A stretch of 64,000 nucleotides of DNA from Amycolatopsis sp. EV170708-02-1 (GTDB lineage Bacteria > Actinomycetota > Actinomycetes > Mycobacteriales > Pseudonocardiaceae), in assembly GCF_022479115.1 (NCBI RefSeq), contig NZ_CP092497.1, positions 620,001 to 684,000 of the forward strand, written 5' to 3'. The notes beneath the pieces are model-generated. The model was not told where the DNA came from. It saw nothing but the letters and a program-made list of their open reading frames with translations, and did not search any database. The position numbers and the translations under genes were made by a program. This document shows positions 18,761 through 28,041 of this stretch, piece by piece. Every line of letters begins with the position of its first letter. Within the stretch, counting starts at the first letter, position 1.

Positions 18761-20209
18761 CTAGCCGACGGACCCTTCCATCTGAAGCTCGATCAGGCGG
18801 TTCAGCTCGAGCGCGTACTCCATCGGCAGCTCACGCGCGATCGGCTCGACGAACCCGCGCACGATCATCGCCATGGCCTCGGCCTCGTCGAGACCGCGCG
18901 ACATGAGGTAGAACATCTGGTCTTCGCTGACCTTCGAGACGGTCGCCTCGTGGCCCATGGAGACCTCGTCGTTGCGGATGTCGACGTACGGGTACGTGTC
19001 CGACCGCGAGATCGTGTCCACCAGCAGCGCGTCACAGACGACGCTGGAGCGCGAGTGGTGCGCCCGCTTCGCGACCTTCACCAGGCCGCGGTACGAGGTG
19101 CGGCCACCGCCGCGCGCCACCGACTTCGACACGATGGTCGAGGAGGTGTGCGGCGCCAGGTGCTCCATCTTCGCGCCGGCGTCCTGGTGCTGTCCCTCGC
19201 CCGCGAACGCGACCGAGAGGACCTCGCCCTTGGCGTGCTCGCCCATGAGGAACACGGACGGGTACTTCATCGTGACCTTGGACCCGATGTTGCCGTCGAT
19301 CCACTCCATGGTCGCGCCCTCTTCGCACTTGGCGCGCTTGGTGACCAGGTTGTAGACGTTGTTCGACCAGTTCTGGATGGTCGTGTAGCGGCAGCGGGCG
19401 CCCTTCTTCACGATGATCTCCACGACCGCCGAGTGCAGCGAGTCGGACTGGTAGATCGGCGCGGTGCAACCCTCGACGTAGTGCACGTAGGCGTCTTCGT
19501 CGACGATGATCAGGGTCCGCTCGAACTGACCCATGTTCTCGGTGTTGATGCGGAAGTACGCCTGCAGCGGGATGTCCACCTTGACGCCCTTGGGCACGTA
19601 GATGAACGAACCGCCGGACCACACCGCGGTGTTCAGCGCGGAGAACTTGTTGTCCCCGGCCGGGATCACGGAGCCGAAGTACTCCTTGAAGATCTCCGGG
19701 TGCTCCTTGAGCGCGGTGTCGGTGTCCAGGAACAGGACGCCTTGGGCCTCCAGGTCCTCGCGGATCTGGTGGTAGACGACCTCGGACTCGTACTGCGCGG
19801 CGACACCGGCGACGAGGCGCTGCTTCTCCGCCTCGGGGATGCCCAGCTTGTCGTACGTGTTCTTGATGTCCTCGGGCAGGTCTTCCCAGGAAGTGGCCTG
19901 CTTCTCCGTGGACCGCACGAAGTACTTGATGTTGTCGAAGTCGATCCCGGAGAGGTCCGCACCCCAGTTGGGCATCGGCTTCAAGTCGAAGAGCTTGAGC
20001 GCCTTCAGTCGCGCTTCGCGCATCCACTCCGGCTCGGACTTCTTCGAGGAGATGTCGGTGACGACGTCCTCGTTCAGTCCGCGACGGGCCGTTGAGCCCG
20101 CCTCGTCGGAGTCCGCCCAGCCGAACGCGTACTTGCCAAGGGACTCGATGGTCTCTTCCTGGCTCATGGGCGCGGTGGTGGGAGTGCGCTGCTCGGCAGC
20201 GGCAGTCAT
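18761..20209 (-). CDS. sufB: Fe-S assembly scaffold SufB
   Basis: 482-aa core scaffold on which Fe-S clusters are built with SufC and SufD. Family landmarks are [47 protein letters not shown] and [20 protein letters not shown]. No intein is present: unlike M. tuberculosis SufB, the sequence runs straight through the conserved core. ATG at 20209 overlaps the sufR stop (ATGA) and GAGGG lies about 8 nt upstream; a second ATG 14 codons later is possible. Confidence 0.96.
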   Translation of the reverse strand: MTAAAEQRTPTTAPMSQEETIESLGKYAFGWADSDEAGSTARRGLNEDVVTDISSKKSEPEWMREARLKALKLFDLKPMPNWGADLSGIDFDNIKYFVRSTEKQATSWEDLPEDIKNTYDKLGIPEAEKQRLVAGVAAQYESEVVYHQIREDLEAQGVLFLDTDTALKEHPEIFKEYFGSVIPAGDNKFSALNTAVWSGGSFIYVPKGVKVDIPLQAYFRINTENMGQFERTLIIVDEDAYVHYVEGCTAPIYQSDSLHSAVVEIIVKKGARCRYTTIQNWSNNVYNLVTKRAKCEEGATMEWIDGNIGSKVTMKYPSVFLMGEHAKGEVLSVAFAGEGQHQDAGAKMEHLAPHTSSTIVSKSVARGGGRTSYRGLVKVAKRAHHSRSSVVCDALLVDTISRSDTYPYVDIRNDEVSMGHEATVSKVSEDQMFYLMSRGLDEAEAMAMIVRGFVEPIARELPMEYALELNRLIELQMEGSVG

Positions 20210-21006
20210 GCGGGTTTCCCTCCATTCGGGATCCGTGCTGTGCGCCCTGGGGAGGGCGCCGTGCTTCCCGGCCCGGGTGTGGCCGGGTGACCCGCCGGAA
20301 CGACGGGTACGTGTGTGGTGCACGCGTTGTCACCGCGCGCGATGGTCGCCAGCCGCTGGACGTGAGTACCCAGAAGTTCCGCGAAAGCCTCTGTCTCGGC
20401 TTCGCACAACTGAGGGAACTCGGCGGCGACGTGGGCGACCGGGCAATGGTGCTGGCAGAGCTGTTCGCCGACACCGACCTGACGGGTCGACGCAGCGTAG
20501 CCCTCCCTGGTCAGCGCCGCAGCGAGAGCCTCGGCACGGGCGGCCGGGTCCGTGTGCTTGGTGATCGCGTCCTGGTGCGGGCCGACCAGCGAAGCGACGC
20601 GAGCCTCCGCGAAGGCCTTCACGGCGTCTTCCCCGGCGTGTTCGGCGAGGAAGCGGATGGCCGAGGACGCGAGGTCGTCGTAGGCGTGCCCGAACCGGGC
20701 ACGGCCCGCTTCGGTGAGCAGGAAGTTCTTGGCGGGACGGCCTCGTCCGCGGGGGCCGCGGCGGGGCGCGTCCCGGGTTTCGGCCTCGCCGTCGGCGAGC
20801 AGCGCGTCGAGATGACGGCGGACGGCGGCGGCGCTGATCCCCAGCTGCTCGGCCACCACGACGGCGGTCATCGGACCCTGTTCCAGCAGCAAACGGGCCA
20901 CTTCGTGCCTGGTCCGCCCCTCGGGGCCGACCTGCGCGGGGACAGGCTGAACCTCGGCGCGGGGCATGTCGCCACCGGCCTCGTCCTGCGTCCCCGTCTT
21001 TTTCAC
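20206..21006 (-). CDS. sufR: SufR, Fe-S-sensing repressor of the suf operon
   Basis: 266-aa ArsR/DeoR-like winged-helix regulator. The DNA-binding domain is at about residues 30-90 ([24 protein letters not shown]). Cluster-binding cysteines lie in [22 protein letters not shown]. SufR with a bound Fe-S cluster represses suf and releases it when clusters are lost. First gene of the operon. The tail of about 40 Pro/Gly/Thr-rich residues after NACTTHV looks unconserved. The GTG at 21006 lies inside the putative operator and lacks a ribosome binding site; ATG at 20967 is an alternative start. Confidence 0.92.
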   Translation of the reverse strand: MKKTGTQDEAGGDMPRAEVQPVPAQVGPEGRTRHEVARLLLEQGPMTAVVVAEQLGISAAAVRRHLDALLADGEAETRDAPRRGPRGRGRPAKNFLLTEAGRARFGHAYDDLASSAIRFLAEHAGEDAVKAFAEARVASLVGPHQDAITKHTDPAARAEALAAALTREGYAASTRQVGVGEQLCQHHCPVAHVAAEFPQLCEAETEAFAELLGTHVQRLATIARGDNACTTHVPVVPAGHPATPGPGSTAPSPGRTARIPNGGKPA

Positions 21007-21017
21007 AACACAAGTGT
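21003..21017. promoter_or_regulatory. Probable SufR operator
   Basis: On the minus strand the sequence reads ACACTTGTGTTGTGA, which fits ACACT-N5-TGTGA, the inverted repeat I recall for mycobacterial SufR. It overlaps the GTG of sufR, so bound SufR would block transcription of the whole operon. The match is seen; the consensus is from memory and binding is inferred. Confidence 0.55.
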
Positions 21018-21079
21018 GACGTATTTCCGGGGAGACGGCAAAGAGGGGTGCCTCACGGAGTGGCGTGGGTCACTTCACG

Positions 21080-21162
21080 GGGCTGAAGGACGCTTTCCCC
21101 GCATGCGATGAGACGAAAGCGTCCTTCACCGCGTCGCATGCGGGGAAAGTCCCCTTCAGCCC
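21080..21162. repeat. Hairpin family B, copy 2, in a divergent promoter region
   Basis: Arms 21080-21108 and 21134-21162 (29 nt, paired except for about three positions; arm begins GGGCTGAAGGACGCTTTCCC). A second competing arm GAAAGCGTCCTTCA lies in the loop. It lies between divergent sufR and mptB, so it cannot simply be a terminator; in RNA it would form in the 5' leader of mptB. Confidence 0.65.
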
Positions 21163-21214
21163 CCGGTAACCACGTACCCGCCCGGTCTGTTCCCGCGATC
21201 GCTACCCTTCGTGC

Positions 21215-22873
21215 GTGGCAGTGGGCGATCACCCGGCACAGCGGGACACGGACGGGGCAGAGCCGGAAGACCGGGATCCGGGGTCGGTGGCGACGCTCGT
21301 TCCCGGGCGCCCGCACGATCCGGAACCACTGGACGACAAGGAACTGCGCGGGCTGAACGTGGTCCGCCGGTTCGGCGCGGTCGGTTCCCTGTTCCTCGCG
21401 CTGGGCTCGCTCGGCGCGGGCGCCGCCCCGGTGATCAACCCGGTGCAGGAGATCCCGGTCCTGCGGCTGTTCACCCGGATCCCGATGGTCTCGCTCGCGA
21501 TGGGCCTGGCCGGGATGGCGATCATCGTGCTCAGCTGGCTGCTGCTCGGCCGGTTCGCGCAGCCCGCGCGCCGCCGCCTCGCCACCCAGGGCCAGCTCGC
21601 CCGCACCATCGCGCTCTGGTGCGCGCCACTGCTGTTCATCCCCCCGCTGTTCTCCCGCGACGTCTACAGCTATCTCGCGCAGAGCGAGATCGTGGCCCGC
21701 GGGATGGACCCGTACTCGCTCGGCCCAGCCGAAGCGCTCGGCGTCTCCGACCCGCTGACCTCGGGCGTCTCCAACATGTGGCGCGAGACCCCGGCGCCGT
21801 ACGGTCCGCTGCTGCTGCGTCTCGGCGGCTGGCTCGCCCCGCTCAGCAGCGGCAACATCGTCACCGGTGTGCTGCTGCAGCGCGGGCTCGCGCTGATCGG
21901 CGTCATCCTGATCATCTGGGCGCTGCCCCGGCTGGCCCGGCGGTTCGGCGTGCAGCCCGCCACCGCGTTGTGGCTCGGCGCGGCGAACCCGCTGCTGATC
22001 TTCCACTTCGTCGCGGGCGCCCACAACGACGCGCTCGCGATCGGGCTCATGGTGGCCGGGCTGGAGGTCGGCCTCCAGCGGATGCCGGTGCGGTTCAAGA
22101 ACGACACCGTCCCCCCGCTGGCCAAGGGCGAGCTCCTCTACATCGGGCTCGGGGTGGTGCTCATCACCCTCGGCGTCGCGGTGAAGATCAACGCGATCCT
22201 GGCGCTGCCGTTCTTCACCGTGATGGTGGCCAGACGCTGGCACGGCCGGATCAAGGACCTGGTCACCGCCGCGGTGCCGATGGCGTTGCTGTTCGGGGTG
22301 ACCCTGGTGGCGGTCTGTTACGGCACCGGACTCGGTTTCGGCTGGGTCGGCGCGCTCGGGACGCCCGGGCTGGTCCGCTCGTGGATCTCGCCGACCTCGG
22401 AGCTCGCCGCGCTCGGCGGTGTCCTCGGCATCGCGCTCGGCCTCGGCAACCACACCAACGCGATGGTGCCGATCCTGGGCGCCCTCGGCTATCTCGTCGC
22501 GGGCGCGGTGACGGTCAAATTCCTCTGGGACAGCTTCAAATGGCGCTACCGGCCGATCATCGGCCTCGGTGTCTCCCTCGGCGCGGTGATGGTGCTGCAC
22601 GTCGCGCTGCAGCCCTGGTACCTGCTGTGGGCGATCATCCCGCTCGCCGCGGCGGCGGGGACCTCGCGGTTCCGCATCGCCGCGACGATCGTCACCGCCG
22701 TCCTGCCGTTCCTGCTGCCGACGACGGGAAGCACCTTCGAGGGCCGCGGTTTCGTCCTGCCGTTCGCGTGGGCCGCGGCCGGGGTCGTCACGCTGCTGGG
22801 GCTGTTCATCGTCCACCGCCTCTCACCACTGCTGCTGTCCAGACCGTCCCCGGAGCATTCGGTCCCGGCGTGA
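21215..22873 (+). CDS. mptB: MptB-like polyprenol-phosphomannose alpha-1,6-mannosyltransferase
   Basis: 552-aa integral membrane glycosyltransferase of the GT-C type with about 12-13 transmembrane helices. It elongates the alpha-1,6-mannan core of lipomannan-type glycolipids at the outer face of the membrane. The motif FSRDVYSYLAQSEIVARGMDPY carries the acidic residue typical of GT-C enzymes in the first loop. The position beside sufR is the same as M. tuberculosis mptB (Rv1459c), which strengthens the call. A cytosolic acidic N-terminus of about 40 residues precedes helix 1. Starts with GTG. Confidence 0.9.
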   Translation: MAVGDHPAQRDTDGAEPEDRDPGSVATLVPGRPHDPEPLDDKELRGLNVVRRFGAVGSLFLALGSLGAGAAPVINPVQEIPVLRLFTRIPMVSLAMGLAGMAIIVLSWLLLGRFAQPARRRLATQGQLARTIALWCAPLLFIPPLFSRDVYSYLAQSEIVARGMDPYSLGPAEALGVSDPLTSGVSNMWRETPAPYGPLLLRLGGWLAPLSSGNIVTGVLLQRGLALIGVILIIWALPRLARRFGVQPATALWLGAANPLLIFHFVAGAHNDALAIGLMVAGLEVGLQRMPVRFKNDTVPPLAKGELLYIGLGVVLITLGVAVKINAILALPFFTVMVARRWHGRIKDLVTAAVPMALLFGVTLVAVCYGTGLGFGWVGALGTPGLVRSWISPTSELAALGGVLGIALGLGNHTNAMVPILGALGYLVAGAVTVKFLWDSFKWRYRPIIGLGVSLGAVMVLHVALQPWYLLWAIIPLAAAAGTSRFRIAATIVTAVLPFLLPTTGSTFEGRGFVLPFAWAAAGVVTLLGLFIVHRLSPLLLSRPSPEHSVPA

Positions 22874-22892
22874 GGCCGTATCGTGACCTGTC

Positions 22893-23819
22893 GTGAACGC
22901 CCCCGCCGTCGAGATCACCGGGCTGGTGAAGCGCTACGGATCCACCACCGCCGTCGATGGACTCGACCTGCGGATGGAACGTGGCACACTGCTCGCGCTG
23001 CTCGGCCCGAACGGGGCCGGCAAAACCACCACCGTCGAGATCTGCGAAGGCTTCCTGCGGCCTGACGACGGCGAAGTCCGGGTGCTGGGCCTGAACCCGG
23101 CCCGCGACGGCGCCGCGCTGCGGCCCCGGATCGGCGTGATGCCCCAGGGCGGCGGCGCGTATCCCGGCGTCCGCGCCGACGAGATGCTCGGACTGGTCGC
23201 CGCGTGCGCGGCGAATCCGCTCGACCCGGCCTGGCTGCTGGACGTGCTCGGTCTTTCGGGAGCGAGGAAGACGCCGTTCAAACGGCTTTCCGGCGGGCAG
23301 CAGCAACGGCTCTCGCTCGCCTGCGCGCTCGTCGGACGGCCGGAGCTGCTCTTCCTCGACGAGCCGACGGCCGGGATGGACCCGCAGGCCCGCCGCCTGG
23401 TCTGGGATCTGCTCGAAGCGCTGCGCGCCGACGGCGTCAGCGTGCTGCTCACCACGCATCTGATGGAGGAGGCCGAAACGCTGGCCGACACCGTGGTGAT
23501 CGTCGACCACGGCAAGGTCGTCGTCGAAGGCTCCCCGCAGTCGCTGACCGTCGAAGCCGGCGAGACGGCGCAGCTGCGGTTCAAGGCCCGCACGCGGCTC
23601 GACACCGCGCTGCTGACCGCGGCGCTGCCCGAGGGTCACCTCGTCCACGAGTCGGCGCCGGGGACGTATCTCGTCGAGGGCGCGATCGACCCGCAGGTGG
23701 TGTCGACGGTGACCGCGTGGTGCGCGCAGCAGGGTGTCATGCCGGAGGAACTGCAGGTCGGCAGGCGCACGCTGGAAGAGGTCTTCCTGGAGCTGACCGG
23801 ACGGGAACTGCGCGCATGA
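22893..23819 (+). CDS. ABC transporter ATP-binding protein
   Basis: 308-aa ATPase of the DrrA/CcmA-like multidrug exporter type. Walker A LLGPNGAGKTT, signature LSGGQQQRLSL, Walker B LLFLDEPTAGMD and the H-loop TTHLMEE are intact. A roughly 80-residue C-terminal extension follows the ATPase core, as in DrrA-like proteins. Counterpart of Rv1458c. GTG start at 22893, 19 bp after mptB; the stop overlaps the permease ATG at 23816 (ATGA). Confidence 0.93.
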   Translation: MNAPAVEITGLVKRYGSTTAVDGLDLRMERGTLLALLGPNGAGKTTTVEICEGFLRPDDGEVRVLGLNPARDGAALRPRIGVMPQGGGAYPGVRADEMLGLVAACAANPLDPAWLLDVLGLSGARKTPFKRLSGGQQQRLSLACALVGRPELLFLDEPTAGMDPQARRLVWDLLEALRADGVSVLLTTHLMEEAETLADTVVIVDHGKVVVEGSPQSLTVEAGETAQLRFKARTRLDTALLTAALPEGHLVHESAPGTYLVEGAIDPQVVSTVTAWCAQQGVMPEELQVGRRTLEEVFLELTGRELRA

Positions 23820-24615
23820 CCACCACGCCCACCCCCCGGTTCGCCCCGGGCACGTTCACCCCCGCCCCGGTCGCGGGTCGCTCGGCAAGATGCTCCGCAC
23901 GCACGCGAAGGTCGAGGCGAGCCTGACGCTGCGCCACGGCGAGCAGATCCTGCTGACCCTGCTCATCCCGCTCGCGCTGCTGATCGGCCTGTCGCTGCTG
24001 GACATCCTGCCGTCGTCGCAGCTCGGCGATGCGTCCAAAGTGGACTGGATCACGCCGAGGATCCTGGCGCTGGCGGTGATGTCGTCCGCGTTCACCGGGC
24101 AGGCCATCGCGCTGGGCTTCGACCGTCGTTACGGCGTCCTCAAACGGCTTTCCGCCACCGCGCTGCCCCGCTGGCTGCTCGTCGCGGGCCGGGTGGCCGC
24201 CGCGCTCGTGGTGGTCGCGCTGCAGGCGGTGATCCTCGGTGTCGTCGCCGCGCTGCTGGGCTGGTCGCCGTCGCTCGGCGGGATCCTCGGCGCGATCCCG
24301 TTCCTGATCGTCGGCACGCTCGCGTTCGGCGCGCTGGGCCTGCTGCTCGGCGGGGCGCTGCGCGCGGAGGCCGTGCTGGCGCTGGCGAACATCGTGTGGT
24401 TCGTGCTGCTGCTCGCCGGCGGCATCCTGCTGGCGCCGTCGACGATGCCGTCCGGCGTCGCGTGGATCGTCGAACTGCTGCCCTCGGGCGCGCTCGCCGA
24501 AGGCCTGCGGTCGGTGCTGCTGGACGGTTCGTTCGGCTGGGGCCCGTTCGCGGTGCTCGTCGGCTGGGGCGTCGTCGCGGGCGCGGTGGCGAGCAAGACC
24601 ACCAAGCTCACCTGA
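23816..24615 (+). CDS. ABC-2 type transporter permease, probably frameshifted at its start
   Basis: Membrane partner of the preceding ATPase with six transmembrane helices (first around LTLLIPLALLIGLSLLDIL). An ATG at 23816 overlapping the ATPase stop reads MTTTPTPRFAPGTFTPAP, the usual N-terminus of these permeases, but it is out of frame with the membrane part. One missing base between about 23852 and 23884 would join it to LGKMLRTHAKVEASLTLRHGEQ. The downstream frame alone could start at ATG 23890 (241 aa), but this lacks the coupled start. Counterpart of Rv1457c; substrate unknown. Confidence 0.82.
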
Positions 24616-24679
24616 GGCGGCCGACACAGCCGGTGCGGCCGGTGCAACGCTCTCAGGAAGGGCGTTCTAGCATCGGACG

Positions 24680-25648
24680 GTGCCGTTCCAGAGCCTTGTA
24701 GCGCGTCTGCCGTATCCCTCGTTCGCGGTCCAGCGGGCGGTCGCGATAGCGGCGGTGATCGCCCAGGCCGGAATCGGCGTCACCGGATCGGTCGTCCGGG
24801 TCACGGGTTCGGGTCTCGGCTGCCCGACCTGGCCGCAGTGCGTCGAAGGCAGCATCGTGCCGGTCGCGCACCCCGAGTTCGACGCGCTCACCCAGTGGAT
24901 CGAGTTCAGCAACCGGATGCTGACCGGGGTGGTCATCCTGGTCGCCGCCCTGTGCGTGATCACCGCGTGGCGCGTGCAGATCGAGCACCCGAGCCGCCGT
25001 CGCCTGGTGAAGCTGGCCTGGACGATGCCCGCGGGCGTGATGCTGCAGGCGGTCGTCGGCGGGATCACCGTGCTCGCGAAGCTCGAATGGTGGACCGTCG
25101 CGCTCCACTTCCTGGCCTCCACTCCCCTGGTCTGGCTCGCGGTACTGCTGCTGCGGGCGTTCAAGGAGGGCGACGAGCCCGCACGCTGGCTCATCCCGGA
25201 CGCGGGCCGCAAGACGCTGATCGTGCTCGCCGCGGCCATGTGGGCCGTCCTCGTCGCGGGCACCGTGGTGACCGGCGCGGGCCCGCACGGCGGCGACCCC
25301 GGCACCCACCGGCTCCAGGCCCCGATCGAGACGCTCACCCAGATCCACGGTGGTCTGCTCGTGGTCTACCTGATCGTGCTGGCCGTCTTCGGGCTCCAGC
25401 TGATGCGGGGCGAGACGCCGAAGCAGCTGTGGCAGCGCTACGCCATCGTGTGGGTCGTGGCGGTCCTCCAGGGCGTCGTGGGCTCGGTCCAGTACGGCCT
25501 CGGTGTCCCGGAGGCGCTGGTCTCCTTCCACGTCCTCGGCTCCGCGCTGGTGATCATCTCGACGGCGGCGCTGTGGTGCAGCTCGCGCGACCGTGGTCCC
25601 GTGGCCTCGGCGAACGCGCCGGAACGCGAACTCGCCACCTCGAACTGA
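24680..25648 (+). CDS. ctaA: Heme A synthase (COX15/CtaA)
   Basis: 322-aa membrane enzyme with eight transmembrane helices. It oxidises the C8 methyl of heme O to make heme A for cytochrome aa3 oxidase. Family motifs are VTGSVVRVTGSGLGCPTWPQC, near the N-terminus, with the conserved Cys, SNRMLTG, and HGGDPGTHRL with the QIHGG histidine in the second half. GTG start. The matching heme O synthase ctaB lies about 9 kb downstream, as in mycobacteria. Confidence 0.95.
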   Translation: MPFQSLVARLPYPSFAVQRAVAIAAVIAQAGIGVTGSVVRVTGSGLGCPTWPQCVEGSIVPVAHPEFDALTQWIEFSNRMLTGVVILVAALCVITAWRVQIEHPSRRRLVKLAWTMPAGVMLQAVVGGITVLAKLEWWTVALHFLASTPLVWLAVLLLRAFKEGDEPARWLIPDAGRKTLIVLAAAMWAVLVAGTVVTGAGPHGGDPGTHRLQAPIETLTQIHGGLLVVYLIVLAVFGLQLMRGETPKQLWQRYAIVWVVAVLQGVVGSVQYGLGVPEALVSFHVLGSALVIISTAALWCSSRDRGPVASANAPERELATSN

Positions 25649-25751
25649 ACCGGACGTAACCCCCAGGCGGCGTGTTCGCCAGACGGTGCCCTTACGCTGC
25701 GCTCGGTGCCCCACACGGGGGTCACCACCGAGTCGAGGCACGAGGTGTCGC

Positions 25752-26699
25752 ATGACCGCCAGCACGGAGCCGGACGCACCGGCCAGTCCGTCCAAACCCC
25801 TGATCTCCCACCGCCGAGGCTCCGGGGAGATGCTGATACTCAAGACCTTCCTGCTGGTCCCGTTCGTCGCGCTGCTCGCCGCCGTGCCGATCGTGTGGGG
25901 CTGGGGCATGACCTGGGTCGATCTCGCGCTGGCGGCGGTGTTCTACACCCTCGGGACGCTCGGGGTGACCGTCGGCTACCACCGGTACTTCACCCACGGC
26001 GCCTTCAAGGCCCGGCGCCCGCTGCGGGTCGCGCTCGCCATCGCCGGCAGTTTCGCGGTGCAGGGTTCGGTGATCTTCTGGGTGGCCAGCCACCGTCGCC
26101 ACCACGCCTTCGCCGACCGTGAAGGCGACCCGCACTCCCCCTGGCTGTTCGGGACGTCGCCCGGGGCGCTGCTGCGCGGCTTCTGGCACGCGCACATGGG
26201 CTGGATGTTCAGCCGCGAGGTGACCAACTACGACCGTTTCGCGCCGGACCTGGTGGCCGACAAGGACCTTCGCGTGGTGAACCGCTACTTCTGGCTGTGG
26301 ATCACGCTGAGCCTCGCGCTGCCCGCGGTGCTCGGCGGGCTGATCAGCTGGTCGTGGTGGGGTGTGGTGACCGGGTTCTTCTGGGCCGGGCTGGTCCGGA
26401 TCGCGTTCCTCCACCACGTCACCTGGTCGGTGAACTCGATCTGTCACCTGGTCGGCGAGCGCCCGTTCGCGAGCCGGGACAAGGCGGCGAACTTCTGGCC
26501 GCTGGCGATCCTGTCCATGGGCGAGTCGTGGCACAACTCCCACCACGCCGACCCGACCTGCGCGCGGCACGGTGTCCTGCGCGGACAGGTCGACGTGTCG
26601 GCACGCGTGATCTGGCTGTTCGAGAAGTTCGGCTGGGCGCGGGACGTGCGGTGGCCGAAGCCGGAGCGGCTGGCGGCGAAGCTCGTGAAACCCGCCTGA
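25752..26699 (+). CDS. Acyl-CoA (delta-9 type) fatty acid desaturase
   Basis: 315-aa integral membrane di-iron desaturase that introduces a double bond into acyl-CoA. All three histidine boxes are present: HRYFTH (HxxxxH), HRRHH (HxxHH) and HNSHH (HxxHH), separated by pairs of transmembrane helices. No fused cytochrome b5 is present, so an external electron donor is needed. ATG at 25752 with GAGG 6 nt upstream. Monocistronic, ended by the family-A hairpin. Confidence 0.93.
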   Translation: MTASTEPDAPASPSKPLISHRRGSGEMLILKTFLLVPFVALLAAVPIVWGWGMTWVDLALAAVFYTLGTLGVTVGYHRYFTHGAFKARRPLRVALAIAGSFAVQGSVIFWVASHRRHHAFADREGDPHSPWLFGTSPGALLRGFWHAHMGWMFSREVTNYDRFAPDLVADKDLRVVNRYFWLWITLSLALPAVLGGLISWSWWGVVTGFFWAGLVRIAFLHHVTWSVNSICHLVGERPFASRDKAANFWPLAILSMGESWHNSHHADPTCARHGVLRGQVDVSARVIWLFEKFGWARDVRWPKPERLAAKLVKPA

Positions 26700-26706
26700 C
26701 CCCGTC

Positions 26707-26768
26707 GCATTTAGTCCTCTGAATGCGGTACTTGCACACGCAAGGATCGCGTTCAGAGGACGAAATGC
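26707..26768. terminator. Hairpin family A, copy 2: bidirectional terminator
   Basis: Arms 26707-26729 and 26746-26768 pair at 20 of 23 positions around a loop containing CTTGC/GCAAG. The element lies exactly between the convergent desaturase and ATP-grasp genes. It is the most diverged of the three family-A copies. Confidence 0.7.
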
Positions 26769-26774
26769 GGGGTG

Positions 26775-27641
26775 TCAGGCGAGTTGCTGCCGCACGGCGG
26801 AGGCGAAGCGCCACGCGGCGGCCGCATCGGTCTGCCGGAAACCGAGCGAAGGCTCGACGAGCTCCAGTTCCAGCAGCAGCGGCCGTCCGTCCGGCCCGGC
26901 GACGAGGTCGACACGGGCGTAGAGCAGCTCCGCGCGCAGGATGCCGAGCAGCGCCGCTGTCGCGTCGAGAGTGTCTTCGGCCAGCGCGCGGAATCCCGCG
27001 GCGGGCTGCACGGGCGCGAGCTTCTCCGTCACGTACAGCCCGGATTCGTCGAGTTCCCGGCCCAGCATCGCGGCCTTCGAGAACGCGTGCGAGTACACGC
27101 CGCCGAAGTACACCAGCGCGATCTCGCCCTCACTGTCCACACTGGACTGATACGGCTGGAGCAGCACGGTGTTCCCGTCCGCCTGCAGCCCGGACAGGTG
27201 CGCTGCGGCCTCGTCGCCCGCGGTGAACCGGCCCGCTCCGCGCGAACCGGCGCCGATGGCCGGCTTCAGCACGAACTCGCCCTTGGGCCAGCGCGGGGCC
27301 TTGTCGTCCGGCGCGATCAGGGTCGTCGGCACGACCGCGACCCCGGCGTCGCCGAGTTCGGCCAGATAGGACTTGTCGGTGTTCCAGCGCACGACTTCGG
27401 CCGCGTTGGACAGCGCCGGCACGGATTCGGTCCAGGACAGGAACTCGTCGTGGCGCTCGGCGTAATCCCAGGTGGCGCGCAGCACCACGATATCCGCGGC
27501 GCCGAAGTCGACCGTCGTGTCGTCCCAGGCGGCCCAGCGGGTCTTGAAGCCGAGGTCGGCCAGCGCCTCGGGAACGGCGTGCTCGTCGCCGTCGCCTTCC
27601 GGCAGGGTGGAACAGGCGACGAAGATCGCGGAGCCGCTCAC
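26775..27641 (-). CDS. ATP-grasp domain protein
   Basis: 288 aa. ATP-grasp fold: FVLKPAIGAGSRGAGRF is the phosphate-binding loop, TVLLQPYQSSVDSEGEIALVYFGG the central strand region, and LYARVDLVAGPDGRPLLLELELVEPSL the metal-binding end. Such enzymes join a carboxylate to an amine or hydroxyl with ATP. It resembles the RimK/DcsG-like group, but the substrates cannot be read. GTG start at 27641 overlaps the stop of the small upstream gene (GTGA), so the two act as a unit. Confidence 0.82.
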   Translation of the reverse strand: MSGSAIFVACSTLPEGDGDEHAVPEALADLGFKTRWAAWDDTTVDFGAADIVVLRATWDYAERHDEFLSWTESVPALSNAAEVVRWNTDKSYLAELGDAGVAVVPTTLIAPDDKAPRWPKGEFVLKPAIGAGSRGAGRFTAGDEAAAHLSGLQADGNTVLLQPYQSSVDSEGEIALVYFGGVYSHAFSKAAMLGRELDESGLYVTEKLAPVQPAAGFRALAEDTLDATAALLGILRAELLYARVDLVAGPDGRPLLLELELVEPSLGFRQTDAAAAWRFASAVRQQLA

Positions 27642-27946
27642 TTCCCCGCCATCCGGCGGCGGTGCTCGGCGCCGATCTTGGTGGCCTTCACGGTCTCGCT
27701 GTCCCATTCGGCCGGTTCGAGGTCTTCGACGGCCTCGACCAGCGCCTCGCCCGCTTCCACGGAGGCGACGACGACGTCGCCGAGCGCGCCGTCGGCGCCC
27801 ACGAGCACGACCCGCGCGCCGACCCGGCCGATGTTCTCCACCACCGCGCGCGAAGGCTTCCCGTGCCGCTTCACGAAGTCGCGGGCGGCCGCGACCTGGC
27901 GCGACGTGGGGGCGGCGGTCTCGGTCTTCTCTTCGGTCTCAGCCAC
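27638..27946 (-). CDS. Small conserved protein, function unknown
   Basis: 102 aa, not recognised. Acidic and basic halves: the N-terminus has SRQVAAARDFVKRHGKPSRAVVENIGRVGARVVLV and the C-terminus WDSETVKATKIGAEHRRRMAGK is basic. No membrane segment, signal peptide or cysteine. Coupled by a GTGA overlap to the ATP-grasp gene and divergent from qor across a 95-bp region with a SigR-like promoter. Confidence 0.75.
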   Translation of the reverse strand: MAETEEKTETAAPTSRQVAAARDFVKRHGKPSRAVVENIGRVGARVVLVGADGALGDVVVASVEAGEALVEAVEDLEPAEWDSETVKATKIGAEHRRRMAGK

Positions 27947-27979
27947 GCGCCGAGCTTAACCGCGAAAGGCCCGGGACGC

Positions 27980-28006
27980 GGAATAACCGTGGCGTCGGCC
28001 ATAGTT
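27980..28006 (+). promoter_or_regulatory. SigR/SigH-type promoter of qor
   Basis: GGAAT at 27980-27984 and GTT at 28004-28006 are 19 nt apart, matching the actinobacterial thiol-stress sigma factor consensus GGAAT-N18/19-GTT. The predicted start leaves a leader of about 30 nt with GAGGAGGA before the qor ATG. A quinone reductase is a fitting target for this regulon. Prediction only. Confidence 0.5.
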
Positions 28007-28041
28007 GTGCCGGTCGGAACGACCTTGAACGAGGAGGATGT

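Noticed and set aside
23890..24615. ABC permease taken as a complete gene starting at 23890
   Set aside because: It would leave a 70-bp gap and discard an ATGA-coupled ATG whose product has the usual permease N-terminus; a missing base explains both.
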